Part shown: positions 49,963-58,098 of the stretch, in pieces
Numbering within the stretch: position 1 is the first letter of the stretch
Layout of the letters: the number at the start of each line of letters is the position of its first letter
From: Limnohabitans sp. Bal53
Lineage (GTDB): Bacteria; Pseudomonadota; Gammaproteobacteria; Burkholderiales; Burkholderiaceae_C
NCBI RefSeq assembly: GCF_003063355.1
Contig: NZ_NESH01000002.1
Coordinates: 1-64,000 of the forward strand
Direction of reading: 5' to 3'
DNA: 64,000 bases
Translations under genes and position numbers: made by a program
The notes under the pieces: generated by a model
The model's database searches: none
The model's input: the letters and a program-made list of their open reading frames with translations, nothing else
What the model was told of the DNA's origin: nothing

Positions 49963-50415
49963 ATGAGTAATTTTGCAGCCCAATTGAAAACCGAGATTTC
50001 ACGCATCGCTAAAAAAGAATCGCGCGCACAAGCGGCGGTTCTGAAAAAGGCCCAAACCACCCACCGCGCTGAGATTGCCGATCTTAAAAAGCGCATCGCC
50101 AGCCTCGAAGCCGTGGTGCGCCGCTTGGGCAAATCAGCGGTCCGTCCCGAAGCTCCCGCCAAGGAAGAGGTCGAGTCTCAGGGTCTGCGATTTCGGGCAG
50201 ATGGCTTTGCGTCCCTGCGCAAAAAATTTGGCGTATCGGCGGCGCAGATGGCCTTGTTGTTGGGGGTGTCCAACCAATCGGTCTACCACTGGGAGACAGG
50301 CAAGTCCAAGCCCCGCGCGGCGCAACTCCAAGCCATAGCGGCTGTGCGCAAGTTGGGAAAAAAAGAGGTGGCGGCGCGGCTGGCACAGATGGCGACGCCA
50401 AACCAAGCGCCATGA
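49963..50415 (+). CDS. Coiled-coil protein with C-terminal helix-turn-helix
   Basis: 150 residues from the ATG at 49963 (MSNFAAQLKTEISRIAKKES). The N-terminal 65 residues are a charged coiled coil (heptads around K-A-Q-T-T-H-R-A-E-I-A-D-L-K-K-R-I-A-S-L-E-A). The C-terminal part contains L-R-K-K-F-G-V-S-A-A-Q-M-A-L-L-L-G-V-S-N-Q-S-V-Y-H-W-E-T-G-K-S-K-P-R, an XRE-type HTH. A DNA-binding dimer is likely, target unknown. It ends at a strong hairpin terminator next to tRNA-Asn. Confidence 0.7.
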   Translation: MSNFAAQLKTEISRIAKKESRAQAAVLKKAQTTHRAEIADLKKRIASLEAVVRRLGKSAVRPEAPAKEEVESQGLRFRADGFASLRKKFGVSAAQMALLLGVSNQSVYHWETGKSKPRAAQLQAIAAVRKLGKKEVAARLAQMATPNQAP

Positions 50416-50446
50416 TGGCTTGAGGCCAACAAACGTTTGACCCATG

Positions 50447-50475
50447 AAAAAAGCCCGCAGAAGCGGGCTTTTTGG
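50447..50475. terminator. Bidirectional hairpin terminator between HTH gene and tRNA-Asn
   Basis: AAAAAGCCCGC-AGAA-GCGGGCTTTTT forms an 11-bp stem with A- and T-runs on either side, so it can work in both directions: for the HTH gene (plus) and for the tRNA transcript (minus). Confidence 0.85.
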
Positions 50476-50483
50476 TTTGTATT

Positions 50484-50559
50484 TGGCTCCTCAACCTGGG
50501 CTCGAACCAGGGACCTACGGATTAACAGTCCGGCGCTCTACCGACTGAGCTATTGAGGA
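50484..50559 (-). tRNA. tRNA-Asn (anticodon GTT)
   Basis: 76 bases including an encoded CCA. The acceptor stem pairs TCCTCAA with TTGAGGA. The D-arm carries AGTCGGTAG, the anticodon loop CTGTTAA has anticodon GTT, and the T-arm has GGTTCGAGC. The 3' end is followed by a hairpin terminator. Confidence 0.97.
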
Positions 50560-50638
50560 ACAGCTTTGAATTATAGGGCGATTTTTAGTCTGTTTTGAGA
50601 GGGGGCGCAGATTTTTTGAAAATCATGCAGCCCAGGTT

Positions 50639-52849
50639 TCAGAAGCTGGCCTTGACCGCCACACGCAATGTGCGCGGTGAGCCTGCATACAGGTAGTAGT
50701 GGCCGTATTGCTTGGGGGACTCGCGCCAATAACGGCGGTCTGCCAGGTTGTCGATGGCCAGCGTCCATTGCGTGCGCGTGCCTTGGATGCGCGTGTCGTA
50801 ATGTGTGTCCAAGTCGAGCGTGGTCCAATCGGGCAGCTCGATAGAACCATCCTCGGTCACATGGCGCGTGCCTTCGTGGTTCAGCCGCAAGCTGCTGCGC
50901 AGACCGGGTATGTCTGCGAAGCGGTATTGCGCCACGGCCCGTAAGCTCATGCGGGGCACGTTCAAGGCGCGCTGGCCATTCACGCTGGGGTCAATTTCAG
51001 CGTCTTGACGCTTGGCGTCTGTCCAAGTGGTGGCAATGTCCCATTGCCATTGGGCTTGGGTCAGGGCTGCCGACAACTCCAGTCCGCGGTGGCGGGCTTG
51101 ACCGTCGATTTTTCGGGTGCAGGTGTTGTCCTCGTCGCAGGCGCCCTCGTCTCCCGCCACGGGGCGGGTGATGTCGAACCAGCTCGCTTGCCAGCGCGTG
51201 CGAGCCCATTGGCCTTTGACACCGATCTCGAACTGCTCGCTGCGCAGCGCGGGCAACGCTTGGCCGGCGTTGGTGTAGCGGCTGCGGTTGGGCGCAACAT
51301 CGGTTTCAATGCCTTCACCGTAGCTGCCGTAGACAAGGTAAGCGGGTGTGATCTGATGGGTCAGGGCCAACCAAGGTGTATTGAAGCTGCGTTTGTCTTG
51401 CACCGCGCGGCTGCCGTCGGTGCGCTCGCTGGAGCGGTTCAGGCGCGTGTGACGCAGGCCCAGCCACAGGGCGGTTTGTGTGCTCAACTCAATGCGGTCA
51501 CGCAGAGCGACTTCGGTGGTGTATTCGCTGCGTTGGGTGTTCAGGTCGCCCGGTGTGGGCTGGGCTTCGGGGCTGTCGGAGCTGCCATCGATGTTGCCGG
51601 TGCCCGCCCAGTTGTAGGCTTGCATGGGGGAAGGACGGTCCAACAATCGGCTGCGCATCAGGCTCAGGCCCAGATGGTGTTGCAGTCCCGCCAGTTGCAT
51701 GGAGCCATTCAGTTCGGTTTGCAGCGCATCGCTGCTGCGGCGTTCGTTGTCGCTGCGGTAGTCGTACAGGTCAAAGCCGCCATTGCTGCAGTACTTGTCG
51801 CCAACCCAGTCTCCGCTGGTTGTGGTGCAGCCAAAGGCGTAGCTCAATCGGTCGTCGGTATCCAAACGTTGAGCGCCGTATTGCGTGGTCCAAAGCCAGC
51901 CGCCGTCGAGGTTTTGCTTGAAACGCAAGCTGCCCGTAGTGCCCGCAAAAACGCCGGGCACCGACCAATGCTGTCGCGTGATGTTGCGCTTGCCGTTGAC
52001 CGTGGCGGGCAGGCTGGGCATACCGTTGAGCGGGTCGGTCGCGTTGGCCAACAAGCTGTAGGCGTTCACCCCCATTTGCTGGCGTTCGCTTCGCTCGATT
52101 TCCCACTCCAAGCGGCTGTCGGGCGTGAGGCGCCAGTCCATTGCCAAGGCAAACAGTCGGCGGTGGCCTTCGGTGTTTCGGATGTACGGGTCCAGGTTTT
52201 CATAGGCGGCGTTGAAGCGGTAGCCCAGCGCCTGGTCTTGGCCAAAACGCCCACCCAGGTCCAGCGCGATGCTGCTGCTGTGGCCTGGGCCAAAACTGGC
52301 ACTGACATCGCGCACGGTGGTGTTTTGGGCCGAGGGCGGACGTTTGACTACGTAATTGACCAAGCCGCCCGGGGCGCTGGTGCCCGCCTGAATGCCGCTG
52401 GTGCCCTTGAACAACTCGATGCGTTCCTTGTTGTCCATGCCGATCATGGTCTCGGCCGAGATTGGCAAGCCTTCGCGGCGGTAGTTGTAACGGTTGTCCA
52501 GCGTGTAGCCGCGCACGCTCAGCATGTCCCAATAGGCGGGCGAGTTGTAGCTGTCGGCCACGCTCGCATCCAGTCGCAGGGCGTCCGATACGCGTTGCGC
52601 ACCGATGTCTTGCAGGGTTTGCCGGTCGATGGTGACGGCGCTGAATGGCGCTTGGCGCAGCGGCACATCACCAAAGCCGCTGACCTGCGAGGGGGTGGTG
52701 GCGGTGATGGTGATATCCGTGAGGCTTTGCGCTGCAAGCCCGGTGGCGCTCAAGAGTGCGATGGCGCTGGCCACGTGGGTGGCGCGAAAAGCCAAGCGGT
52801 TGGCTGACCGGCGCGAGCGAGACGAAAAGATGGGCGAAAAAAATGCCAC
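50639..52849 (-). CDS. TonB-dependent outer-membrane receptor under TPP riboswitch control
   Basis: 736 residues, starting at GTG 52849 with AAGGAA eight bases upstream; no better ATG is available. N-terminal signal region, then a plug domain (about 45-170: R-V-S-D-A-L-R-L-D, S-V-R-G-Y-T-L-D-N-R-Y-N-Y, G-T-S-A-P-G-G-L-V-N-Y-V-V-K-R-P) and a 22-strand beta barrel ending in a terminal Phe. By sequence it resembles siderophore receptors of the FhuE/FpvA kind. The riboswitch instead suggests it imports thiamine or a related compound, or is under thiamine control for another reason. No energising or permease genes are adjacent. Confidence 0.88.
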   Translation of the reverse strand: MAFFSPIFSSRSRRSANRLAFRATHVASAIALLSATGLAAQSLTDITITATTPSQVSGFGDVPLRQAPFSAVTIDRQTLQDIGAQRVSDALRLDASVADSYNSPAYWDMLSVRGYTLDNRYNYRREGLPISAETMIGMDNKERIELFKGTSGIQAGTSAPGGLVNYVVKRPPSAQNTTVRDVSASFGPGHSSSIALDLGGRFGQDQALGYRFNAAYENLDPYIRNTEGHRRLFALAMDWRLTPDSRLEWEIERSERQQMGVNAYSLLANATDPLNGMPSLPATVNGKRNITRQHWSVPGVFAGTTGSLRFKQNLDGGWLWTTQYGAQRLDTDDRLSYAFGCTTTSGDWVGDKYCSNGGFDLYDYRSDNERRSSDALQTELNGSMQLAGLQHHLGLSLMRSRLLDRPSPMQAYNWAGTGNIDGSSDSPEAQPTPGDLNTQRSEYTTEVALRDRIELSTQTALWLGLRHTRLNRSSERTDGSRAVQDKRSFNTPWLALTHQITPAYLVYGSYGEGIETDVAPNRSRYTNAGQALPALRSEQFEIGVKGQWARTRWQASWFDITRPVAGDEGACDEDNTCTRKIDGQARHRGLELSAALTQAQWQWDIATTWTDAKRQDAEIDPSVNGQRALNVPRMSLRAVAQYRFADIPGLRSSLRLNHEGTRHVTEDGSIELPDWTTLDLDTHYDTRIQGTRTQWTLAIDNLADRRYWRESPKQYGHYYLYAGSPRTLRVAVKASF

Positions 52850-52930
52850 GACGTTATTCCTTCAACGTTATGGCAGGTCGGCTGACTGAGAACGTCATGC
52901 GGCCGAAACCGGACGCCGTTCTTTTGACAA
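52850..52930 (-). promoter_or_regulatory. Expression platform of the TPP riboswitch
   Basis: TTCTCAGTC here (52884-52892 on the plus strand, read on minus) is the exact reverse complement of GACTGAGAA in the aptamer, which includes the invariant CTGAGA. The two cannot form at once, so ligand binding should switch the fold. A small hairpin ACGTT-GAAGGAAT-AACGT carries the ribosome site in its loop, which fits control of translation. Confidence 0.7.
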
Positions 52931-53012
52931 GCTTCCCTGCGCGAGGATTACCTCAATCAGGTTCAAAGGGACTTTCTCAGTCGGTGGCTTTGCAGTCACC
53001 AACACCCCTAGC
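52931..53012 (-). promoter_or_regulatory. TPP riboswitch (THI element)
   Basis: Read on the minus strand: GGGGTG, a variable P3 stem (GGTG...CACC), ACTGAGA, then CCCTTTGAACCTGAT, GAGGTAATCCTC and GCGCAGGGAAGC. These are the conserved blocks of the thiamine pyrophosphate aptamer in the right order and spacing. It lies 80 bases upstream of the TonB-dependent receptor gene. Confidence 0.93.
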
Positions 53013-53016
53013 GAAT

Positions 53017-53036
53017 GCGCCGCATGATAGCGGCGC
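53017..53036 (-). terminator. Short GC hairpin after ferredoxin-NADP reductase
   Basis: GCGCCGC-ATGATA-GCGGCGC is a perfect 7-bp stem between the reductase stop (53047) and the riboswitch. There is no T-run, so it may be a weak terminator or a boundary stem. Confidence 0.4.
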
Positions 53037-53046
53037 GAGTTGGATT

Positions 53047-54084
53047 TTAGGCGATGCCCAACCGCTGGTGCAGCAGCGTGGAGGTTGTCGTGTACTGCAG
53101 CAGGGTCTTTTCTTCGGGGCGCAGCAGGGCCACGGCACCGAAGGCAGCCAGCGTGGCTTCGTGGAAGCCGCAGAGGATCAGTTTCTTTTTGCCGGGGTAG
53201 GTGTTGATGTCGCCCACCGCAAAAATGCCCAACTCAGAGGTGCCGAAGTTCTCGGTGTTGACCACCAGTTGTTTGCGCTCCATGGCCAGGCCCCATTGCG
53301 CCACAGGCCCCAGTTTGGGTGACAGGCCCAGACAGGTTTGCAGCACATCCAGGCTCAGCCACTCGGTTTCGCCTTGTGGGTTGAGCAGCTCCAGCGCTTG
53401 CAGTCGGCCTTGCTCTGCCTTCAGGCCGGTGGGCTGGCCGGGCACAAAGCGCATGCGGCCGTCGCTGCAGGCTTGGCGCATTTGCGTGGTCAAGGCGGGA
53501 TCAGCGCTGAACTGATCGCGGCGGTGCAGCAGCGTGACACTGGCCGCCGCTTGGGGGCCTTGGCACGCATCCAGGCAGGTCTGCAAAGCGTTGTCGCCGT
53601 CGCCGGCCACCACCAGGTGTTGGCCTGCCCAGCGCGCGGGCGCAGGGTGTTCGGCAAAGACTTGTTTGTCCTCAAAAGCTGCCAGGCCGTCGAGCACCAT
53701 GCGGCGCGGCACAAAAGCACCCACGCCCGCAGCGATGAACAAGGTGGTGGTGCGAAACGTCTGGCCCGTGCTGGTGGTCACTTGCATGCGCTGATCGGGC
53801 AAGCGCTCAATCCGGTCGACTTGCTGGCCCAAGTGAAGGCAGGGTTGGAAGGGGGCGATTTGTTGCTCAAGGCGCTCGATCAGATCGAGCCCGGTGCAAA
53901 ACGGGATGCCCGGGATGTCGTAGATAGGTTTTTGGCCATAAAGCTCGGCGCATTGGCCGCCCACATGGGGCAGGGCGTCGATCAGGTGGCATTTGATGCC
54001 TTGCAGCCCCAGCTGGAAGACCTGAAACAGGCCCACGGGTCCTGCGCCAATGACCAGCGCGTCGGTGTCGATGGGGGTGGTCAT
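53047..54084 (-). CDS. Ferredoxin--NADP reductase (thioredoxin reductase-like type)
   Basis: 345 residues from the ATG at 54084 (MTTPIDTDALVIGAGPVGLF). FAD site G-A-G-P-V-G (13-18), then H-V-G-G-Q-C-A-E-L-Y-G-Q-K-P-I-Y-D-I-P-G, the NADP site G-D-G-D-N-A (about 160) and the second FAD motif F-A-V-G-D-I-N-T-Y-P-G-K-K-K-L-I-L. No redox CxxC as in thioredoxin reductases, which matches the bacterial TrxR-like FNR family. It passes electrons between NADPH and ferredoxin; FdxA is encoded just upstream. Confidence 0.9.
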   Translation of the reverse strand: MTTPIDTDALVIGAGPVGLFQVFQLGLQGIKCHLIDALPHVGGQCAELYGQKPIYDIPGIPFCTGLDLIERLEQQIAPFQPCLHLGQQVDRIERLPDQRMQVTTSTGQTFRTTTLFIAAGVGAFVPRRMVLDGLAAFEDKQVFAEHPAPARWAGQHLVVAGDGDNALQTCLDACQGPQAAASVTLLHRRDQFSADPALTTQMRQACSDGRMRFVPGQPTGLKAEQGRLQALELLNPQGETEWLSLDVLQTCLGLSPKLGPVAQWGLAMERKQLVVNTENFGTSELGIFAVGDINTYPGKKKLILCGFHEATLAAFGAVALLRPEEKTLLQYTTTSTLLHQRLGIA

Positions 54085-54100
54085 GGGGACGGCTTGCAAG

Positions 54101-54140
54101 AAAAAAGGGCCGAAAATTTGGGCCGAGTGGTTCGGCCCTT
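54101..54140 (-). terminator. Terminator between fdxA and ferredoxin-NADP reductase
   Basis: AAGGGCCGAA and TTCGGCCCTT form a perfect 10-bp stem; on the minus strand it is followed by TTTTTT. It lies 8 bases after the fdxA stop and 17 bases before the reductase start, so fdxA can be expressed above the reductase. Confidence 0.85.
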
Positions 54141-54148
54141 CCAAGGCT

Positions 54149-54478
54149 TCAGCGGATCAGCTCAGACAACTTGCCTGTCTTGTCTTTCCAGTCGTCGGCG
54201 TTGGGCATGGGGGTTTTGCGCTTGGTGATGCTTTTCCAGCCAGGCAACAGGGCCAGCTCGGCGTTCAGCTTCGTCATGTGCTGTTGGTCGGCGGGCAGGT
54301 CTTCCTCGGCAAAGATGGCGTTCACGGGGCACTCAGGGATGCACACGGCGCAGTCGATGCACTCATCGGGGTCGATGGTCAGGAAGTTGGGGCCTTCGCG
54401 AAAGCAATCCACGGGGCAAACGTCCACACAGTCGGTGTATTTGCACTGGATACAGGATTCGGAAACAACGTGGGTCAT
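54149..54478 (-). CDS. fdxA: Seven-iron ferredoxin FdxA
   Basis: 109 residues. C-I-Q-C-K-Y-T-D-C-V-D-V-C-P-V-D-C followed by D-E-C-I-D-C-A-V-C-I-P-E-C-P-V-N-A-I-F gives the Cys set for one [3Fe-4S] and one [4Fe-4S] cluster. The C-terminal helical tail is normal for FdxA. It is the electron partner for the reductase gene that follows beyond a terminator. Confidence 0.95.
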   Translation of the reverse strand: MTHVVSESCIQCKYTDCVDVCPVDCFREGPNFLTIDPDECIDCAVCIPECPVNAIFAEEDLPADQQHMTKLNAELALLPGWKSITKRKTPMPNADDWKDKTGKLSELIR

Positions 54479-54619
54479 GATGGACTTGGAGTGAAGGAGT
54501 TTTGCGCAGCCAAACCGCGCAGATTGGGCATTTTAAGGGGGATTCAGGGGCGCCCGGGTCCCCGGCTGCTGTGTCTATGAGGTCAGCAGGGCTTTGGGCT
54601 GCAGATCTGAGGTGGCGTT

Positions 54620-55930
54620 TCAGTTGACCAGCACGGCCCCCGAGGTCTTGTGGCTGGCCGTGTCCACCAGCACCAGGGCGCCCAAGATGCGCGACTGGGC
54701 AAAGGGCAGGGTGGCCAAAGGCTCCTGCAGGGCAAGCGTCACGTGGCCGATGGCGTTGGGGGGCAGTTCGGTGGCTTCTTCTTCGGCCAGGGTGTTCACG
54801 TTCAGGCGGTGCTCCACCCGCTGCACTTTCACTTTGACCCAGCGGTGACCGTGCAGCGCCCAGTACAAGCGGCCCGCGACCAGCGGCTCGTCGTCCATCC
54901 AGGCGATGGTGGTGCTCAGCTGGCGCTGGCCTTCGGGCGCACCAACGTCTGCCAACAGCCAATCCCCTCGCGACACATCAACCTCGCGGTCGAGCACGAT
55001 GCCGGCGCTGTGGCCCGCGGCCTTGTCCTGTAGCTGACGGGTGGCGCTCAACACCTGTGACACCACGGCGGTCTGCCCGCTGGGGAAGACGCGGACGGTC
55101 TGGCCTGGCGCGATGCTGCCGGTGGCCACGCGGCCCCAGAACACGCGGCGGCCCTGGGTGGTGACGCCGGAGTCATGAAACTTTTCGACCCACTGCACAG
55201 GGAAGCTGAAGGCCACATCGGCTTCGGCAGGTGTCACAGGCAGGTCTTCGAGGATGCTGAGCAGGCTGGGGCCGCTGTAGCCGCACCAGTCGGCTTGGTC
55301 ATTGTTCTCTGTGGTGACCACGTTCCAGCCCTTGAGCGCCGAGACGGGCACCATGGCGGTGACGGTGAGGCCCGCTTCTTTGGCAAACTTTTGCAGAGCG
55401 TTTGCAATGTTGTTGTAGGCCACAGTGGCATCGGCCACAGCATCGAGTTTGTTGATGGCGAACACGACCGAGGGCACACGCAGCAGGTTGACCAACAGCG
55501 AGTGGCGGCGGGTTTGCGGCAGCAGTTGCAGCGTGGGGTTGGCCCAGTCGAGCTTGATGGCGTCGACCAGCACCACGGCGGCGTCGGCGCTTGATGCGGC
55601 CGTGACCATGTTGCGGGTGTACTGCTCGTGGCCGGGGGCGTCGCCAATGATGAATTTGCGTGTTTCGGTGTTGAAGTACCGGTAAGCCACGTCGATGGTG
55701 ATGCCCTGCTCGCGCTCGGCGCTCAAGCCGTCGGTCAGCAGCGCCAGATCGGTTTCACCCGAGCGTTGCACGCCCGCCAGGTGGTCTTGCAACACGGCTT
55801 TGGTATCGACCAGCAGGCGGCCAATCAGCGTGCTCTTGCCGTCGTCGACCGAGCCGCAGGTGATGAATTTGAGGGCAGTTTGCGTGTTGTCAGCAGTGGA
55901 CTTGGAGAGGAGGTTTTGTTCGTTGTGCAT
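54620..55930 (-). CDS. cysN: Sulfate adenylyltransferase subunit 1 (CysN)
   Basis: 436 residues from the ATG at 55930 (MHNEQNLLSKSTADNTQT). The longer frame upstream is translated repeat DNA and is rejected. GTPase P-loop G-S-V-D-D-G-K-S-T (26-34), D-A-P-G-H-E-Q-Y-T-R-N-M and N-K-L-D are present, followed by two beta-barrel domains as in elongation factors. No fused CysC kinase. With CysD it makes APS from sulfate and ATP, driven by GTP hydrolysis. Last gene of the sulfate operon. Confidence 0.93.
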   Translation of the reverse strand: MHNEQNLLSKSTADNTQTALKFITCGSVDDGKSTLIGRLLVDTKAVLQDHLAGVQRSGETDLALLTDGLSAEREQGITIDVAYRYFNTETRKFIIGDAPGHEQYTRNMVTAASSADAAVVLVDAIKLDWANPTLQLLPQTRRHSLLVNLLRVPSVVFAINKLDAVADATVAYNNIANALQKFAKEAGLTVTAMVPVSALKGWNVVTTENNDQADWCGYSGPSLLSILEDLPVTPAEADVAFSFPVQWVEKFHDSGVTTQGRRVFWGRVATGSIAPGQTVRVFPSGQTAVVSQVLSATRQLQDKAAGHSAGIVLDREVDVSRGDWLLADVGAPEGQRQLSTTIAWMDDEPLVAGRLYWALHGHRWVKVKVQRVEHRLNVNTLAEEEATELPPNAIGHVTLALQEPLATLPFAQSRILGALVLVDTASHKTSGAVLVN

Positions 55931-55989
55931 GGTGTGGGTCTTGGTCGTGAAGGTTTGTCGATGTGCTACATAAGTCGATCCCGAATGAG

Positions 55990-56174
55990 GTTCGTCATCG
56001 CGAGGCACGAAGCGATCCATCAGGAGGTTCGTCATCGTTAGCTACGAAGCACTCCCGTAGGAGTTTCGTCATCGGGAGGTGCGAAGCGATCCATCAGGAA
56101 GTTCGTCATCGCGAGGTGCGGAGCGATTCAGCAGCAAGCTCGTCATCGCGAGGAACGAAGCGATCCATGGATGG
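55990..56174. repeat. Tandem array of five 37-bp units (family C) between cysD and cysN
   Basis: Units begin at 55990, 56027, 56064, 56101 and 56138, exactly 37 bases apart. Each begins (G/T)(T/C)TCGTCATCG and contains GCGAGG.(A/G)CGAAGCGATCCA with a few changes; unit 2 is the most diverged and carries GTAGGAG. There are no spacers, so it is not CRISPR. The 353-base gap 55931-56283 holds this and the short inverted copies that follow. Confidence 0.9.
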
Positions 56175-56180
56175 CCGCGC

Positions 56181-56249
56181 TGCGCTCGCCATGACACACT
56201 CCTGCTGCGCTCGCCATGCCACACAGGTGGTTTGCTCGCCATGACACAC
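56181..56249. repeat. Three short inverted half-units next to the 37-bp array
   Basis: TGCGCTCGCCATGACACAC occurs at 56181-56199, with near copies at 56206-56224 and 56231-56249, 25 bases apart. Part of this is the reverse complement of the GTCATGGCGAG core of family C, so the transcript could fold back on the array. Confidence 0.75.
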
Positions 56250-56283
56250 AGGCTCGTCGGTTGCGAAGACGGACAGGTGCGGA

Positions 56284-57213
56284 TCAAAAATAGCCATCTT
56301 TTTTCCGCTTCTCCATCGAAGCCTCGGACGTCTTGTCGTCCATTCGGGTGGCACCGCGCTCACTCACATCGGCGGCCAGAGTTTCGATCACGATTTGCTC
56401 GGGCGTGGCGGCTGTGCTTTCCACCGGGCAAGTGCAGGTGATATCGCCCACGGTGCGAAACCGCACCTCGCGCACCACCACCTCTTCGCCGTCTTTGGGC
56501 GGTGTCAGTTCTGTCACCGGCACCAAGAGGCCTCGGCGGTCGACCACCTCGCGTGGGTGGGTGTAATAGATCGAAGGTAAAGCAATGCGTTCGCGCGCGA
56601 TGTACTGCCACACGTCCAGCTCGGTCCAATTGCTGATGGGGAACACGCGAAAGTGCTCGCCCGGCTGCAGCTTGTGGTTGAACAGCGTCCACAACTCTGG
56701 GCGCTGAGCCTTGGGCTGCCACTGGCCAAAGCTGTCGCGGTGCGAAAAGATGCGCTCTTTGGCGCGGGCTTTTTCTTCGTCACGGCGTGCACCGCCAATC
56801 AGCGCGTCAAAGCGGAACTCTTCAATCGCTTCGAGCAGCGTGACCGACTGGTGCACGTTGCGGCTTTCGCCTGGGTGGGCCAGACGCACGGTGCCGCGCT
56901 TCATCGAGTCTTCCACGTTGCGCACGATCAGCTCGGCCCCCAGCTCTTGGGCGCGGGCATCTCGGAAGTCGGTCACTTCATTGAAGTTGTGGCCGGTGTC
57001 GATCATCAGCAGCGGATAGGGAATGCGCCCTGCGCCGAAGGCTTTTTCGGCGCACTTGAGCATCACCAGCGAGTCCTTGCCGCCCGAAAACAGCAGGGTG
57101 GGGCGCTCGAAAGCCGCGGCAACTTCGCGCAGGATGAAGATGGTTTCTTCTTCCAGTGCGTCCAAGTGCGCATTGCTCAGGGTTTGCAGTTCGGTGGATG
57201 TGGTGGCGGTCAT
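56284..57213 (-). CDS. cysD: Sulfate adenylyltransferase subunit 2 (CysD)
   Basis: 309 residues from the ATG at 57213 (MTATTSTELQTLSNAHLDAL). The long frame before it covers a REP pair and the cysH shadow. PP-loop motif L-L-F-S-G-G-K-D-S-L-V-M-L-K (about 37-50), D-T-G-H-N-F-N-E-V, G-G-A-R-R-D-E-E-K-A-R-A-K-E-R and the C-terminal M-E-x-R-K-x-D-G-Y-F tail are the CysD signatures. It adenylates sulfate with CysN. Confidence 0.95.
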   Translation of the reverse strand: MTATTSTELQTLSNAHLDALEEETIFILREVAAAFERPTLLFSGGKDSLVMLKCAEKAFGAGRIPYPLLMIDTGHNFNEVTDFRDARAQELGAELIVRNVEDSMKRGTVRLAHPGESRNVHQSVTLLEAIEEFRFDALIGGARRDEEKARAKERIFSHRDSFGQWQPKAQRPELWTLFNHKLQPGEHFRVFPISNWTELDVWQYIARERIALPSIYYTHPREVVDRRGLLVPVTELTPPKDGEEVVVREVRFRTVGDITCTCPVESTAATPEQIVIETLAADVSERGATRMDDKTSEASMEKRKKDGYF

Positions 57214-57228
57214 GTGCGTTTGTTTTTT

Positions 57229-57291
57229 GTGGGAGCGGTCTCTGACCGCGAAAATTTTGACGAACGGATCGCGGTCAGAGACCGCTCCTAC
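57229..57291. repeat. REP-like inverted pair (family A) between cysH and cysD
   Basis: Units 57229-57251 (GTGGGAGCGGTC...) and 57269-57291 (inverted) are separated by 17 bases and fill nearly all of the 85-base gap. The pair would form a stem in the operon mRNA upstream of cysD. Confidence 0.85.
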
Positions 57292-57298
57292 AGCGGTT

Positions 57299-58084
57299 TC
57301 AGGGTTTGACGTGCAGTCCGCATTCCTTGGCTGCTTCTTCTTCCCACCACCAGCGCCCGACGCGGAACTCTTCGCCCAGGCTGATGGCGCGGGTGCAAGG
57401 CGCGCAGCCGATGCTGGGGAAAAACTGGTCGTGCAGCGGGTTGTAGTCCACCTTGTGGGTGGCGATGTAGTGCCACACATCGCCCCAGGTCCAGCGGGCA
57501 AGGGGGTTGAGCTTGCAAAGACCTGCGCTGGGGCTGGCTGGCGTGATCTGGGACGCAGTCTGCACTTCACTGTCGTCGATGAGGGGCACTTCGGCGCGGG
57601 CGCTGGATTGTTCTTGGCGCAAGCCGGTGATCCAGGCGCGTTGACCTTTCAATGCGCGGGCCAACGGTTCCATCTTGCGCACGCCGCAGCAGGCCTTGCG
57701 CAGCGCGATGCTTTGGTACATCGCTGCCTGGCCGTTTTGGCGCACGAACTGCATGACCGATTCGTGAGCAGGACGGTGCACCACGATGGGCGCACGCGAA
57801 TGCGCTTGCGTGCGTTCCAGCAGCGCCAGCGTTTCAGTGTGGAGTGCGCCGGTTTCTAGCACAAACACGGGAATGTCCAACTGCAGGCTGTTGATGAGGT
57901 GTGTGATGACGACGTCTTCGGCACCCAGGCTGGAGGCTTGGGTGACGGGGGTGAACTCGGCCGCAGCACGGCGCAGCAGAGCCTGGGTTTCTGCCAGTTT
58001 GGCGGCAAAGTCCGGGCTGGCTTTGGCGTGCAAATCCGTGGCTTTGGCCTGGGCGTTGCGAGGGGAAAAATGGCTGGAGGTCAT
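57299..58084 (-). CDS. cysH: Phosphoadenylyl/adenylyl-sulfate reductase CysH (iron-sulfur APS reductase type)
   Basis: 261 residues. S-S-L-G-A-E-D-V-V-I is the nucleotide-binding start, L-E-T-G-A-L-H-T-E-T-L follows, and the cysteine pairs C-C (132-133) and C-A-P-C (227, 230) bind a [4Fe-4S] cluster, with the catalytic Cys at 256 in E-C-G-L-H. This Cys set marks enzymes that reduce APS directly. It agrees with the absence of a CysC kinase in the operon. It yields sulfite for CysI. Confidence 0.92.
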   Translation of the reverse strand: MTSSHFSPRNAQAKATDLHAKASPDFAAKLAETQALLRRAAAEFTPVTQASSLGAEDVVITHLINSLQLDIPVFVLETGALHTETLALLERTQAHSRAPIVVHRPAHESVMQFVRQNGQAAMYQSIALRKACCGVRKMEPLARALKGQRAWITGLRQEQSSARAEVPLIDDSEVQTASQITPASPSAGLCKLNPLARWTWGDVWHYIATHKVDYNPLHDQFFPSIGCAPCTRAISLGEEFRVGRWWWEEEAAKECGLHVKP

Positions 58085-58098
58085 GACGTTGGTTTTTT

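Noticed and set aside
50484..50559. tRNA-Asn as an integration site for a genomic island
   Set aside because: No integrase gene and no second copy of the tRNA 3' end was noticed nearby.
55931..56035. N-terminal extension of CysN and similar extensions of the SDR at 38092
   Set aside because: These translate family C repeat DNA (MDRFVPRDD-like peptides), and family starts plus alignments place the true ATGs downstream.
55990..56174. Possible CRISPR array (regular 37-bp repeats)
   Set aside because: Units are directly adjacent with no unique spacers, carry substitutions, belong to a dispersed repeat family, and no cas genes are near.
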